From Alteromonas aestuariivivens (lineage in GTDB: Bacteria > Pseudomonadota > Gammaproteobacteria > Enterobacterales > Alteromonadaceae): a stretch of DNA of 64,000 nt. The notes below the pieces were generated by a model, which made no database searches, was not told the DNA's origin, and saw only the letters and a program-made list of their open reading frames with translations. Numbering within the stretch: the first letter of the stretch is position 1; each line of letters begins with the position of its first letter. The position numbers and the translations under genes were made by a program. Positions 1 to 9,230 of this stretch are shown in pieces. Location: the NCBI RefSeq assembly GCF_003367475.1, contig NZ_QRHA01000008.1, positions 115,751-179,750 of the forward strand, written 5' to 3'.

Positions 1-296
1 TCAGCCAGAACTGTCGCACAGAGACTGCGACGATTAAACTTGAGGCTGCAAATGAGTTCATCAAACGGCCATGTGTACCAGCCGCATGACTGCAGGCTAT
101 CATAGGCTGAATGTTCCACATGACGGGCTATTTCGGGCCGCAACAGCAAATTGCAGGGCCATGAGGAATCTGCATAGAACAGGGTGTCGTCCTGGCAAAA
201 CCGGCAGACCCACGAGCCGCTGCTTTGGTGGCACAAACAGCAGCTTAAATTGGCTTTGTTGCGCAGCAATGTGAACAATTTTTGTGCTTTTGCCAT
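1..296 (-). CDS. comF: ComF family protein, 3' part cut by window edge
   Basis: The first 98 codons of a minus-strand gene that runs off the left edge. Read from the ATG at 296, it has the N-terminal cysteine cluster typical of ComF/GntX proteins (Cys19, 20, 22, then CRFC with Cys31 and Cys34), likely a zinc-binding element. A Phe-Asp-Glu-Leu...Leu-Lys-Phe stretch follows near residues 78-87, where the family enters its phosphoribosyltransferase-like domain. It sits head-to-head with bioH, the usual gammaproteobacterial arrangement, with only 59 bp between the two starts. The role in DNA uptake or use is known for the family. The C-terminal PRTase domain lies outside the window. Confidence 0.82.
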   Translation of the reverse strand, partial: MAKAQKLFTLLRNKANLSCCLCHQSSGSWVCRFCQDDTLFYADSSWPCNLLLRPEIARHVEHSAYDSLQSCGWYTWPFDELICSLKFNRRSLCATVLA

Positions 297-355
297 ATAC
301 GTATCCTTCCAACAGCTGTGCTAAACTCTCGCGAGCGACATTGGGGGTATTCTGA

Positions 356-1150
356 GTGCTTAATTCTAACGTTCTACATGGCTTAATCACCCGTTCTCAA
401 GGTACAGGAAAGGATCTGGTTTTCCTGCACGGCTGGGGGATGAATTCAGGGGTATTTACGGAGTTCGCTCCCTACCTGACCAATGACCACCGGCTGACCA
501 CCATTGATTTACCCGGGTTTGGAGAAAACAACGGCATTATCCCCGAACCCTATTCGGTGGAGTCTCTGGCCGGGGTTATCGCCCCATGCCTGCCACATAA
601 TTGTGTTGTGGTTGGGTGGTCTCTGGGAGGGCTGGTGGCGCAGAAACTGGCGCTGATCAGTGAGAAGGTTGCGGGGTTAATTACCATCGCCAGTACCCCG
701 AGGTTTGTTGCCGGCCCGGGCTGGCCGGGCATTTCGGCCGAACTGCTGACTGAGTTTGAGAATCAGCTGGAAAAAAATTACCGTAAGACACTGGAGAGAT
801 TTCTGGCCATTCAGGCTATGGGCAGTGACACCGCCCGCCAGGACATCAAGGCCATCCGCAGCCAGATAACCCGCTTTCCAGACCCCTCCGCGGTTGCTCT
901 TAAAGAGGGGCTGGCTCTGCTATCCAGCGAGGACATCCGTCAGGACATAGGGCGTATCCGGCAGCCTACGCTGCGGCTTTACGGGCGGCTGGACAGCCTG
1001 GTTCCCACCACCGGTATCGACGCTATTTGTCAGTTACATCCGTCATCAGACGCAGTGGTACTTCCGCATGCAGCGCACGCGCCCTTCATATCCCATCCCC
1101 AGCAGTCGGCGGATATCATTCGTCAGTTTATGCACTCCCGCGTCCGCTAG
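356..1150 (+). CDS. bioH: Pimeloyl-ACP methyl ester carboxylesterase BioH
   Basis: An alpha/beta-hydrolase of 264 residues, the normal BioH length. It removes the methyl ester from pimeloyl-ACP methyl ester, ending the disguised fatty-acid route to the biotin precursor. Visible features are the oxyanion-region HGWG near residue 25, the nucleophile elbow GWSLGG with Ser89, the acid-loop GRLDSLVP and the C-terminal HAAHAPF carrying the catalytic His. The start is a GTG at 356; no better-placed ATG lies upstream. It is divergent from comF and separate from the other bio genes, which are not in this window. Confidence 0.9.
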   Translation: MLNSNVLHGLITRSQGTGKDLVFLHGWGMNSGVFTEFAPYLTNDHRLTTIDLPGFGENNGIIPEPYSVESLAGVIAPCLPHNCVVVGWSLGGLVAQKLALISEKVAGLITIASTPRFVAGPGWPGISAELLTEFENQLEKNYRKTLERFLAIQAMGSDTARQDIKAIRSQITRFPDPSAVALKEGLALLSSEDIRQDIGRIRQPTLRLYGRLDSLVPTTGIDAICQLHPSSDAVVLPHAAHAPFISHPQQSADIIRQFMHSRVR

Positions 1151-1188
1151 CTGTTGCCAGGCAGCAGAACACACCGAGGCAAACAGAA

Positions 1189-1590
1189 ATGCTAAAGGCT
1201 CATGGTTCGCTTGATTTTCGCTGGGTTGGCTCGGTACTTGTGATTGAATCTGCGGGCGTGATTAACTTTGAAGCCACCCGCGAGCGGCGCGAAAGTTTCT
1301 ACACCCTGTTAGCCCGGCGCCCCAGTCCGAACTGGTGCAGGCTGGACCATTTTACCGACCACAATGTACTGGCCACCCCTGAGGCGATGGACGCCATGCG
1401 GCGAAGCCTTATGTGGAGTAAGCAGCTCGGCTGTGTTCAGGTTGGCAGCGTTGGGGGGAATGCCCTGGTTCAGCAGGCCTTTCAGCGCAGTGTTGAAGAG
1501 GTGCCTCTGGCGTATCAGGAGTTTACTGATTTGGCCACAGGGGTAACCTCGTTGCAGGGTTATCTGATTGCCAGAAAGCCCTCATCGTGA
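1189..1590 (+). CDS. Conserved small protein of unknown function, STAS-like pattern
   Basis: A 133-residue soluble protein that I do not recognise. The ATG at 1189 was chosen because the open frame upstream of it only reads through the end of bioH in another frame. The N-terminal pattern (a hydrophobic strand around VGSVLVIESAGVIN, then a helix rich in Arg and Glu) resembles the small SpoIIAA/STAS-like single-domain proteins of marine gammaproteobacteria, but this rests on pattern only. No signal peptide or membrane segment is seen. It lies 38 bp after bioH in the same direction and may be co-transcribed with it. Confidence 0.6.
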   Translation: MLKAHGSLDFRWVGSVLVIESAGVINFEATRERRESFYTLLARRPSPNWCRLDHFTDHNVLATPEAMDAMRRSLMWSKQLGCVQVGSVGGNALVQQAFQRSVEEVPLAYQEFTDLATGVTSLQGYLIARKPSS

Positions 1591-1687
1591 GCGAATTTTT
1601 CCTGTTTATCTGTTGAACATGTGATATGTGCTTTGCTTTCAAGCTGAATTGGTTAATAATTGTTCGCGAGAGGAAAGGGGTAGTAGT

Positions 1688-2020
1688 ATGTCGGGAGTCG
1701 TTGATAACCATATCAATTCGGCCATAATATCCAGCCAGTTCGGGTTGAATAAAGCCTATCAGGGCGTGACCCAGGCTTCGATGAGTATTGCCCAGCGTAC
1801 AGCGCAGCAAAGTGTCGAGGAAAATGGGCCAGGGCAAGTGCTGGCCAAAGCATCCTTGTCGGGCCTTCAAAACATACGTCAGATGTTGCCTGCGTCGGAA
1901 TCTTCTCCAATGGCTGATTTGGTGTCCCTCAAATTACACAGTGTTAACGCCCAGGCGTCCGCCAAAGTGATGGATAAGGCCTACGATACTGTTGGCACCA
2001 TCATTGATATCCTGACCTGA
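1688..2020 (+). CDS. Small flagellar-rod/hook-like protein of unknown function
   Basis: A protein of 110 residues with a good ribosome site (GAGGAAAGGGG) just before the ATG at 1688. The N-terminal third is Ser/Gln/Ala-rich. The C-terminal 25 residues ([19 protein letters not shown] and the following IDILT) look like the conserved C-terminal helix of axial flagellar proteins such as FlgC/FlgG, which pack as coiled coils in the rod and hook. It lacks the matching N-terminal motif, so it is not a true rod protein. It is followed after 4 bp by the SprA-type metalloprotease, so the two are probably translated together. The function is unknown. Confidence 0.65.
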   Translation: MSGVVDNHINSAIISSQFGLNKAYQGVTQASMSIAQRTAQQSVEENGPGQVLAKASLSGLQNIRQMLPASESSPMADLVSLKLHSVNAQASAKVMDKAYDTVGTIIDILT

Positions 2021-2024
2021 TCCC

Positions 2025-2933
2025 ATGTCGCTCGTTACGCCACTACCCACAACCCTGGCCTACCCGACCGCTAACGTAAATACAGAGGCGGCGAGAAGGG
2101 ATAATGCGCTGCGAGAGACCATTCCCCAGTCATCCAACCCGGAACAGGGGGCATCTGGTAAAGGCCTTGGCTCTGAGTCAGACAAAGCCCGAAATCCTGG
2201 CCAGCCACCCCACCCGGTGACCTATGAGCGTCCTCATCAGGCAGGCGAAGTCCAGCCTGATGCGTCTTCAGGTGACGGCCTGAACAGGGACAATGGGCAG
2301 CAACAGAGCGCGGGGCGTGATGATGCGGAGCAGCGTCAGCAAGATCAGCAGGAGCAGCGCAAAATAGAGCAGCTCAAGGCCAGGGATGCCGAAGTAAGGC
2401 AACATGAGCAGGCGCACGCCAATACTGGTGGTCAGTATGCGGGCACCCCCAGATACGATTATGAAATGGGGCCTGACGGCAAGCGTTATGCAGTAGGCGG
2501 TGAGGTTAGCATAGACGTATCAGAAGCCCCTACTCCAGAGCAAACCATTCGTAAAATGCAGCAGGTACGTGATGCTGCACTTGCGCCAGCTGAGCCTTCC
2601 GTACAGGATCTGAAAGTTGCCTCTGAAGCGATGCAGAAAGCCAATCAGGCCCGGGCAGAGCTGGCCAGTGATCAGAGTGCCCAGAGCAATGCAGCAGGCG
2701 TTAAAGGGAATGTGGAGCAAGCGCCCCCTTCATTGGAACAGATTGTTCAGGAAGGTGGTGTCAGTGCACCGCGAAGGACGTTTCAGGGGCTGCGCGATGC
2801 GGTTTCCGAGGGCATGAGTACCCGCACGCTTGCGATGGAGAGTCACCCCCTTCAGCAGCGTATCAACCGTATACAGCAATTCTATCAGTCCGTCTCTGAC
2901 GCTCAGGACACCGGCTTTTCAGCCAGCGCCTGA
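2025..2933 (+). CDS. Putative zinc metalloprotease, SprA-related (CJM1_0395) family
   Basis: This 302-residue protein has a long polar, Gln/Glu/Asp-rich low-complexity N-terminal half (residues 30-120, probably disordered). The diagnostic segment follows, with H127-E-Q-A-H131, then a Gly-Gly-Gln-Tyr turn, a [16 protein letters not shown] strand pair and an Asp-Val-Ser-Glu segment. This order matches the SprA-related family of putative metalloproteases, where the HExxH-like motif is taken to bind zinc. No signal peptide is seen. Activity and substrate are not established for most members. It is coupled to the flagellar-like gene upstream and convergent with tex, 10 bp away. Confidence 0.8.
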   Translation: MSLVTPLPTTLAYPTANVNTEAARRDNALRETIPQSSNPEQGASGKGLGSESDKARNPGQPPHPVTYERPHQAGEVQPDASSGDGLNRDNGQQQSAGRDDAEQRQQDQQEQRKIEQLKARDAEVRQHEQAHANTGGQYAGTPRYDYEMGPDGKRYAVGGEVSIDVSEAPTPEQTIRKMQQVRDAALAPAEPSVQDLKVASEAMQKANQARAELASDQSAQSNAAGVKGNVEQAPPSLEQIVQEGGVSAPRRTFQGLRDAVSEGMSTRTLAMESHPLQQRINRIQQFYQSVSDAQDTGFSASA

Positions 2934-2943
2934 GGCCCTGCCA

Positions 2944-5259
2944 TTATTTCTGTTTTGCTTTGGCGAATGCATCTGCAAAGGCATTGCCCATTGCACTGTT
3001 GGCTGAAGAGGCTGCAGGTTTGGCTTTGCCAGCGCTGCGGGCCTTGTTGCCAGGTTTAGCGTTTCGTGGTGTTCCGGGTTTCGCCGGTGCAGGAGTGTCG
3101 TCCAGACGCATAGTGAATGATATGCGCTTGCGTGCCACGTCCACTTCCAGCACTTTGACTTTAACGATGTCTCCCGCCTTCACCACTTCCCGGGGATCAC
3201 TGATGAATTTATTAGTCATCGCCGAAATGTGTACCAACCCGTCCTGGTGAACACCCACATCCACAAAAGCACCAAAATTGGCGACATTGCTGACCACACC
3301 TTCGAGGATCATACCAACTTTAAGGTCAGCCAGTGTTTCAACACCTTCCTTGAAGGTTGCGGTTTTAAATTCCGGGCGGGGGTCGCGGCCGGGCTTGTCC
3401 AGTTCCTTGAGGATGTCTTTAATGGTGAACACGCCAAACTCGTCACTGGTAAAGTCCTCTGGTGCGAGTTTGCGTAACAAATCTGAATTGCCGATCAAAT
3501 CGTTTACCGCCACCTGGGTGCGATCGACGATGGTATCCACTACCGGATAGGCCTCCGGGTGAACGGCAGAGGCATCCAAAGGGTTAGTGCCATTGACAAT
3601 ACGCAGGAATCCGGCCGCCTGCTCAAAGGCTTTGGGGCCCAGTCGTTCAACTTTTAGCAGACCTTTGCGGTCCGAGAAGGCACCGTTGGCGTCACGAAAC
3701 TGAACGATGTTGTGAGCCAAGGTTTTGTTCAAACCCGATACATAACTCAGCAATGCTGGCGATGCAGTGTTCAGGTCTACACCTACTGCATTTACACAGT
3801 CTTCTATTACTGTGTCCAGCGACTTGCCCAGTTGGGACTGGCTGACGTCGTGCTGGTACTGGCCTACGCCTATGGCTTTGGGTTCAATTTTTACCAGTTC
3901 CGCCAATGGGTCCTGCAGGCGTCGGGCAATTGATACCGCGCCACGCAACGAAACGTCCATTCCTGGCAACTCCTTGGAAGCCAGCTCAGATGCGGAGTAA
4001 ACCGAAGCGCCCGCTTCGCTGACCATAATCTTCTGAACCTTCAGCTCCGGGTGGGCCTTCATCATGTCTGCCACCAGTTTGTCGGTTTCTCGCGACCCGG
4101 TGCCGTTGCCAATACTTATCAGGTCTACTTTGTGCAACTGACACAGGTTGGCGAGGGTGCGCATGGCTTTGTCCCACTGGTTTTGCGGCGCATGCGGGAA
4201 AATGGTATTGGTGGTCAGTACCTTGCCGGTCGCGTCGACAACCGCAACCTTAACCCCGGTCCGCAGGCCAGGGTCCAGCCCCATTGTTGTCTTCGCTCCA
4301 GCGGGCGCAGCCATCAGCAGGTCATTGAGGTTTTTGGCAAATACGCTAATGGCTTCTTCTTCGGCCTGTTCACGCAGTGTGGCAAACAGCTCGGTTTCCA
4401 TATGCAGGGCTATTTTGATTTTCCATGCCCACTGCACTACCTGCTTGAGGAAGTTGTCTGCCGGGCGGTTCCGGTGCGAGATCTGGTAGTGTTCGGCGAT
4501 GATGTGCTCACAGTATGAAGGCTGCATCGGATCCTCATTGTTGGGATCGGCCAACAGCTGGATGTGAAGCATTCCCTCGTTGCGCCCGCGGAACATAGCC
4601 AGTGCACGGTGTGACGGCACGGTTTTAAGCTTTTCCTGATGATCGAAATAGTCTTTGTACTTGATGGCTTCCTGGTCTTTACCGGGGGCAACTTTACTGC
4701 TGACAAAAGCATTTTCGTTCAAATACCGGCGGATTTTTGCCAACAGTGCGGCATCTTCGGCAAATCGTTCCATCAGGATGTAGCGCGCGCCTTCCAGAGC
4801 TGCTTTGGTGTCAGCCACACCTTTTTCGGCGCTGATGTAGTCCGATGCACAAGCTTCCGGGTCCAGCTCCGGATCATTAAACAGGGCATTCGCCAAAGGC
4901 TCCAGACCAGCCTCAATGGCAATTTGGCCTTTGGTGCGTCGGCGGGGTTTATAAGGAAGGTACAAATCTTCCAGTGTGGTTTTGCTGTCTGCAGACAGGA
5001 TCTGGGTTTTGAGCTCGTCACTCAGTTTGCCCTGCTCTTCGATGGATTTGAGGATCACACCGCGGCGGTCTTCCAGTTCCCGCAAATAGGTTAAACGCTG
5101 TTCCAGATTCCGTAACTGGGTATCATCCAGGCCTTGGGTGGCTTCTTTTCTGTATCGCGCGATAAAGGGTACGGTAGCCCCTTCGTCCAGCAGGGCAACA
5201 GCGGCTTCTACCTGACTGGGATTAACGGAAAGTTCTTCGGCAAGGGTCTTTATGATCAT
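2944..5259 (-). CDS. tex: Tex, S1-domain RNA-binding transcription accessory protein
   Basis: This 771-residue protein (YhgF in E. coli) shows the family order. It has an N-terminal helical domain containing the [15 protein letters not shown] motif, a YqgF/RNase H-like domain ([17 protein letters not shown]), helix-hairpin-helix segments ([23 protein letters not shown]) and a C-terminal S1 domain at about 645-715 ([24 protein letters not shown]). The tail after the S1 domain is Ala/Lys/Pro-rich, as is common. The family binds nucleic acid and influences transcription and toxin or virulence gene expression; its precise activity is not settled. It is close to greB, as in enterobacteria, but is divergent from it with an unknown gene between them. 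Confidence 0.96.
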   Translation of the reverse strand: MIIKTLAEELSVNPSQVEAAVALLDEGATVPFIARYRKEATQGLDDTQLRNLEQRLTYLRELEDRRGVILKSIEEQGKLSDELKTQILSADSKTTLEDLYLPYKPRRRTKGQIAIEAGLEPLANALFNDPELDPEACASDYISAEKGVADTKAALEGARYILMERFAEDAALLAKIRRYLNENAFVSSKVAPGKDQEAIKYKDYFDHQEKLKTVPSHRALAMFRGRNEGMLHIQLLADPNNEDPMQPSYCEHIIAEHYQISHRNRPADNFLKQVVQWAWKIKIALHMETELFATLREQAEEEAISVFAKNLNDLLMAAPAGAKTTMGLDPGLRTGVKVAVVDATGKVLTTNTIFPHAPQNQWDKAMRTLANLCQLHKVDLISIGNGTGSRETDKLVADMMKAHPELKVQKIMVSEAGASVYSASELASKELPGMDVSLRGAVSIARRLQDPLAELVKIEPKAIGVGQYQHDVSQSQLGKSLDTVIEDCVNAVGVDLNTASPALLSYVSGLNKTLAHNIVQFRDANGAFSDRKGLLKVERLGPKAFEQAAGFLRIVNGTNPLDASAVHPEAYPVVDTIVDRTQVAVNDLIGNSDLLRKLAPEDFTSDEFGVFTIKDILKELDKPGRDPRPEFKTATFKEGVETLADLKVGMILEGVVSNVANFGAFVDVGVHQDGLVHISAMTNKFISDPREVVKAGDIVKVKVLEVDVARKRISFTMRLDDTPAPAKPGTPRNAKPGNKARSAGKAKPAASSANSAMGNAFADAFAKAKQK

Positions 5260-5512
5260 AATGGGCTCTGAGACTTGAATCCTTGGGCAATGCCCGCCTG
5301 GCGCATAAGGCTAAATTTTCGCGGCGGTTTTACAATGCAGAGTTCTTAAAAAAATGTGGCGCAAGTATACCATCCCTTGAATCAGGGAGAAGCCCGATTT
5401 GTCGGGCAATTCATATTGCCGAAGGGCAAAAATAACCTGCTCGAAAGATAAAGGTTTGACTTGCCGGTGAGTAAAGCTTTAGCCTCTTTTATTTGGCTAC
5501 TGCGGTTAACCT

Positions 5513-5998
5513 ATGCCCTCTTTGCAGCGACAACTGGTGAATCTGGACATTCTGTGTGATGACCTGGGCTTGCTTGATGCCCACGACTACGCATCGGCTG
5601 CACATCGTAAACTGCTGGCGCAGTACCAGAGTATCCTCAAACAACTTCAAATCGCAGCATTGGATGTTACCGAGGCCCAGTATGAGGCCACACTTCGTAA
5701 TACTGAGTTCTCCCGCTTACTGGGCAGTAAGCGAATGATAGGTGTACACATTCGCCTAATTGAACATGTACTTGAGCATTGGGCTGCAAGCGAAAAAGTT
5801 GAACAGATTCTGGCCAGCGAATTTGACGAAAAGGCTGACAGGCGATTGAATTTGTTACAGACCAAAGCTGTGCGGGCGCGTTCGTTAATCAAGGCCGTGG
5901 CCTCCGCGATGGGCCAAGAGGATTACCAGCGCTTCGCAGCGGTATTGGGGCTGGCGCACCCGCAGTGGCAATGGCGCGCTCTGGTGGGAAGTAATTGA
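5513..5998 (+). CDS. Uncharacterised helical protein between tex and greB
   Basis: This 161-residue soluble protein is not one I recognise. Its composition predicts almost entirely alpha-helix (long Leu/Ala/Glu/Arg heptad-like runs around residues 40-60 and 105-140). There is no signal peptide, membrane segment or Cys/His cluster. The start at 5513 follows a 250-bp gap containing a TTGACT hexamer at about 5456 that could be a -35 element. It reads in the same direction as greB, 77 bp upstream of it, so they may share a transcript. Confidence 0.6.
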   Translation: MPSLQRQLVNLDILCDDLGLLDAHDYASAAHRKLLAQYQSILKQLQIAALDVTEAQYEATLRNTEFSRLLGSKRMIGVHIRLIEHVLEHWAASEKVEQILASEFDEKADRRLNLLQTKAVRARSLIKAVASAMGQEDYQRFAAVLGLAHPQWQWRALVGSN

Positions 5999-6075
5999 TT
6001 ATGGCCGGTTCTCTTGTGAATGCCCTATTTGACCATATTCAGCTGGGCAAAATGTTTGGCATAGGTTGATCACAT

Positions 6076-6567
6076 TTGAAAACAAAACTTGTCACTCCGG
6101 AAGGTTATAAAAAACTCAAAGACGAGCACGATCATCTTTGGTTTGAGAAGCGCCCGGAAATTACCAAGATAGTCAGTTGGGCTGCCAGTCTCGGCGACCG
6201 CTCGGAGAATGCCGACTACACCTACAACAAACGTTTACTGCGGCAAATCGATCGCCGTGTGCGTTATTTGCGCAAGCTTCTGCCTGAATTGAAGGTGGTG
6301 CATTACGCCCCCGAGCAGGAAGGTAAGGTATTCTTCGGTGCCTGGGTTGAAATTGAAAATGAAGCTGGAGATACCAAGCGGTTTCGCATTGTCGGACCGG
6401 AAGAAATTTACGGCGATCAGAAAGACTGCATTTCCATTGACTCCCCCATGGCCCGGGCGCTGCTAAAAAAAGAGGTGGATGATGTGTGTACCGTGACCAC
6501 CCCGGCCGGAACCCGTGATTGGTACATCAACCACATTGAATACCGCCAGGCGTTCAAACAGGCCTAA
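6076..6567 (+). CDS. greB: Transcription elongation factor GreB
   Basis: This 163-residue protein rescues backtracked RNA polymerase by stimulating cleavage of the transcript. The N-terminal coiled coil carries the acidic tip in the SLGDRSENADY motif (Asp and Glu around residues 40-45), the hallmark of Gre factors. The C-terminal FKBP-like domain follows from about residue 85 (FFGAWVEIENEAGD and later the IDSPMARALLKKEVDD segment). GreB rather than GreA is indicated by the KRPEITK and RQIDRRVRYLRKLLPEL segments. The start is a TTG at 6076, the only plausible start ahead of the conserved first strand. Confidence 0.95.
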   Translation: MKTKLVTPEGYKKLKDEHDHLWFEKRPEITKIVSWAASLGDRSENADYTYNKRLLRQIDRRVRYLRKLLPELKVVHYAPEQEGKVFFGAWVEIENEAGDTKRFRIVGPEEIYGDQKDCISIDSPMARALLKKEVDDVCTVTTPAGTRDWYINHIEYRQAFKQA

Positions 6568-6759
6568 TCCTTCTATGTTCCCAGTGCTCCGAAGCCTGGG
6601 ATCCCGCTTTGCCAGCTAACACAAGCCAACAAAGTCAACACATCGGACTGTTCATCGGGGGTTCTTTGTAGTATAAAAAATGAACAGGTGAGGCATGAGG
6701 TGGTCATAGTTAACATCCCACAAATTTTAACCGTTCATTCGCTTAGCGAGTTCTCTCAC

Positions 6760-7023
6760 ATGCGCAAGGTTCAACCCCACACAGATGTGCATTCTCCAAC
6801 TGCGGGAGCTACCGCAGCAACACTCATTGGTTTTATGCTGTTCCTGACCGGAATCATGCTTGTGGTGGTCGGTTTGCTGGATGTCCTGATACGCATCGAC
6901 AGTCTGCGGACTGCTTGCTATCTTGTCGGCGGGCTGATTCTCTATAAAGTCGGGCACGTTATTCTGCGGCAATGCGCCACATTGCGAACCCGGCCCGCAC
7001 GTCGCAAACAACTGTTCAGTTAG
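6760..7023 (+). CDS. Small two-span inner membrane protein, unknown function
   Basis: Starting at ATG 6760 the product has 87 residues. A GTG at 6688 would add 24 residues but has no ribosome site. Two hydrophobic segments are clear: ATLIGFMLFLTGIMLVVVGLL, and a shorter one around ACYLVGGLILYKVGHVI. They are separated by a short polar loop, and the C-terminal tail is Arg/Lys-rich (likely cytoplasmic). I do not recognise the family. It is followed by 280 bp without a gene that ends in a strong hairpin terminator. Confidence 0.5.
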   Translation: MRKVQPHTDVHSPTAGATAATLIGFMLFLTGIMLVVVGLLDVLIRIDSLRTACYLVGGLILYKVGHVILRQCATLRTRPARRKQLFS

Positions 7024-7116
7024 CCTCGGCTATCTGTGGCGTCAGGGTATAAAGCGAAACGCTATATCAGTTGGGCTTTTAGTCCAAATTGATCCGAAGT
7101 AGCGCCTTCTGTGCGC

Positions 7117-7289
7117 TATAATAGGAAGTGACAATTCGGAGTTACCAAAGCATAAACGAATGGCCCGAATAACGATTTGGGCACGCGCTTGCACCATAAC
7201 AGGCGACATGCACGTAGGGATAAGGTAGGCAAGGATCACGCTGACTCACAAATACGAAAGCCGACGTTAATTCGTCGGCTTTCTCTTTT
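7117..7289 (+). ncRNA. Candidate small RNA with its own promoter and terminator
   Basis: Between the membrane-protein gene and the FKBP gene lies 280 bp with no plausible ORF. It contains TATAAT at 7117-7122 preceded by a TGNG-type extension, then about 130 nt with four GGA motifs (near 7123, 7137, 7217 and 7232), ending in an 11-bp stem terminator at 7256-7289. GGA-rich RNAs of this size include the RsmY/Z-CsrB group that binds CsrA. No GacA-type upstream box was seen and no -35 of normal spacing, so the assignment is weak. The same region could be just the 3' UTR of the upstream gene. Confidence 0.3.
7256..7289. terminator. Intrinsic terminator, possibly bidirectional
   Basis: A perfect 11-bp stem (7256-7266 with 7273-7283), 6-nt loop TTAATT, followed on the plus strand by TCTTTT. 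On the minus strand it lies 15 bp after the FKBP stop codon but has only a weak T-tract (GTATTT), so it may serve both directions. Confidence 0.75.
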
Positions 7290-7303
7290 GTTAGTTCAGA
7301 AAG

Positions 7304-8092
7304 TTATTCCTGAGGTGCGGCTTCTTCTTCCTGCGGCACTACTTCAATGAGCTTCACGTCAAAAATCAGCGTGGAATTTGGCGTGATCTTACCGGTGGAA
7401 CGCGGGCCGTAAGCCAGTTCGGACGGAATGTAGAAACGGAACTTGGCACCTTCGTTCATCAGCTGAACACCTTCAGTCCATCCCGGAATAACCCGGTTCA
7501 ATGGAAATACAGCCGGTTCGCCGCGCGCGTATGAAGAGTCAAACTCGGTACCGTCCAGTAAAGTGCCACGATAGTGCACTTTAACCGTGTCAGTGGCTTG
7601 GGGAGAAAGGCCGTCACCGGTTTCCAGCACTTCGTACTGCAGGCCGGATTCGGTGGTTTTCACGCCTTCGCGCTGACCATTTTCCTCCAGATAGGCCTTA
7701 CCCTCTGCGATATTCTTTTCAGCAGCAGCATCAGCCATTTCCTGCTGTTTTGCCCGCAAAGCCTGTTCACCCTGCTGTGCAAACTGCTGGATTTCCTGCT
7801 GGCTGAACTTCAGAGTATCGGCCAGACCATCTTCAAAGCCCTGTTTCAATGCTTCGCGATCCAGTGCCTCGCCCAGTTCGGCCTGTTGTTCGGCGCGGCT
7901 GTTTACGAACAGCCCCATACTGGCACCCATGGCGTAAGCTTGCTTTTGCGCGTCAGTCATCTTGTCGGCGGCTACTCCCTCGCCAGAGGTTTCTGCGACG
8001 GGTTGTTCAGACGTTGATTCCGTAGTTTTGGGCTGGCAGGCAAACAACCCCAGTGCTGCGATCGTCGACAAAGCGATGAGCGACTTTTGCAT
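7304..8092 (-). CDS. Lipoprotein FKBP-type peptidyl-prolyl isomerase
   Basis: This 262-residue FkpA/Mip-like isomerase helps proline-limited folding of envelope proteins. A lipoprotein signal ends at Cys19 (ALGLFAC), so the protein is membrane-anchored. Residues 45-140 are the helical Mip-type dimerisation region (MTDAQKQAYAMGASMG, then a Gln/Glu/Ala-rich long helix). The FKBP domain follows at about 145-250, with VKVHYRGTLLDGTEFDSSY, FPLNRVIPGWTEGVQLM and the aromatic pocket residues in place. The tail is Glu-rich. It is divergent from the WD40 lipoprotein gene across a 142-bp shared upstream region. Confidence 0.93.
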   Translation of the reverse strand: MQKSLIALSTIAALGLFACQPKTTESTSEQPVAETSGEGVAADKMTDAQKQAYAMGASMGLFVNSRAEQQAELGEALDREALKQGFEDGLADTLKFSQQEIQQFAQQGEQALRAKQQEMADAAAEKNIAEGKAYLEENGQREGVKTTESGLQYEVLETGDGLSPQATDTVKVHYRGTLLDGTEFDSSYARGEPAVFPLNRVIPGWTEGVQLMNEGAKFRFYIPSELAYGPRSTGKITPNSTLIFDVKLIEVVPQEEEAAPQE

Positions 8093-8234
8093 ATGACATC
8101 TCCATTATTTGATGATTGTGTATTGTGATCAGCCGCTAACAGATAAACCCTAAGAGGCAGCGCTGACACCATACTCAGAATTCAGGTTCCATGCTATGGT
8201 AAACCCAGCAGTGGTAAAGCGAAACCCATTTGAC

Positions 8235-9230
8235 ATGATTCATAACATTTTGTTCAAAAGAATCTTACCTTTCAGTGTGTTATTGGCAAGTGTTGCCGGT
8301 TGCTCCGTTCCTGACACAACCCCCGTTGCGCGCTGGCAACACGCAGAAGAAGGGGCATTCGCGGCGGATGTTTCGGCCGACGGACAGTACTCAGTGGTAT
8401 CCGGAGTGAACAATGGCATTAATGTGTGGCATACCAATCACACTAAGCCTTTATACCAGTGGAGCCACCAGGGAGACGGCAGCAATCTGGTGGTACAGGT
8501 CCACATATCATCCGACAGTCGCTATGTGGTTACTTCTGATCGTGAAGCGTTTGCGTTATGGAGCCTGGAAAGTGGTGAGCCGATAGGTTTCTGGCGTATC
8601 GACGAGTCGACGATACGTGACGTTGCGGTTTCTAACAGAGGCGAAGGAATATTGGTTGGGCGCTCGAACGGAAAAATCATGTATTTTGAGCCCTCCTCCG
8701 GCCGACGGCTTGAATTTCTGGGCCATCAGGAGAAGATCAACAGCATTGATATTTCGCCCAATGGGAAGTACGCCCTCAGCGGCGGTAATGATTATATGGC
8801 CTATTTGTGGAGCACCGACACGGGCCAAATCATCCATACTTTCGCCCATGGAAGCCGGGTAACCCTGGTTGCCATAGACGACAAAGGGCGGTATGCCTTT
8901 ACCACAGACAGTACGCGCAAATCTCAAATATGGAATGTACAAACCGGTGCGCCGGTAAGTAATTTAAAGTATATTGCGCGGCAGAAAATATTTACCGACG
9001 CCGTGTTTTCCGAAGATGGCCGTTATCTGCTAACGGGCTCGCCTGCCCGCCGAATGAACCTGTGGGACGTGGAATCCGGCGAACTGGTTGGAGAATGGCG
9101 GGTTGCCGCCAGAAAGAATAAATCGCCGCCCACGGCTGTAGTTTACGGGGTAGGATTTGTAGGAAGCGACAAAATCCTGTCCGAAAGCAGCAGCGGGTTG
9201 GCCGAATTGTGGACATTACCCGATGACTGA
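8235..9230 (+). CDS. WD40-type beta-propeller lipoprotein
   Basis: From the ATG at 8235 the product has 331 residues and begins with a clear lipoprotein signal (lipobox VAGC, Cys23). The in-frame ATG at 8196 would bury that signal, so 8235 is preferred. The rest is a run of about 6-7 WD-like repeats with recurring SxDGxYxxxG...xxWxxxxG units (for example SADGQYSVVSG, SPNGKYALSGG, SEDGRYLLTGS, LWDVESGEL), predicting one beta-propeller. It probably acts as a binding scaffold facing the periplasm or outer membrane; no partner is evident. The gene overlaps slyX by 8 bp, so they are translationally coupled. Confidence 0.85.
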   Translation: MIHNILFKRILPFSVLLASVAGCSVPDTTPVARWQHAEEGAFAADVSADGQYSVVSGVNNGINVWHTNHTKPLYQWSHQGDGSNLVVQVHISSDSRYVVTSDREAFALWSLESGEPIGFWRIDESTIRDVAVSNRGEGILVGRSNGKIMYFEPSSGRRLEFLGHQEKINSIDISPNGKYALSGGNDYMAYLWSTDTGQIIHTFAHGSRVTLVAIDDKGRYAFTTDSTRKSQIWNVQTGAPVSNLKYIARQKIFTDAVFSEDGRYLLTGSPARRMNLWDVESGELVGEWRVAARKNKSPPTAVVYGVGFVGSDKILSESSSGLAELWTLPDD

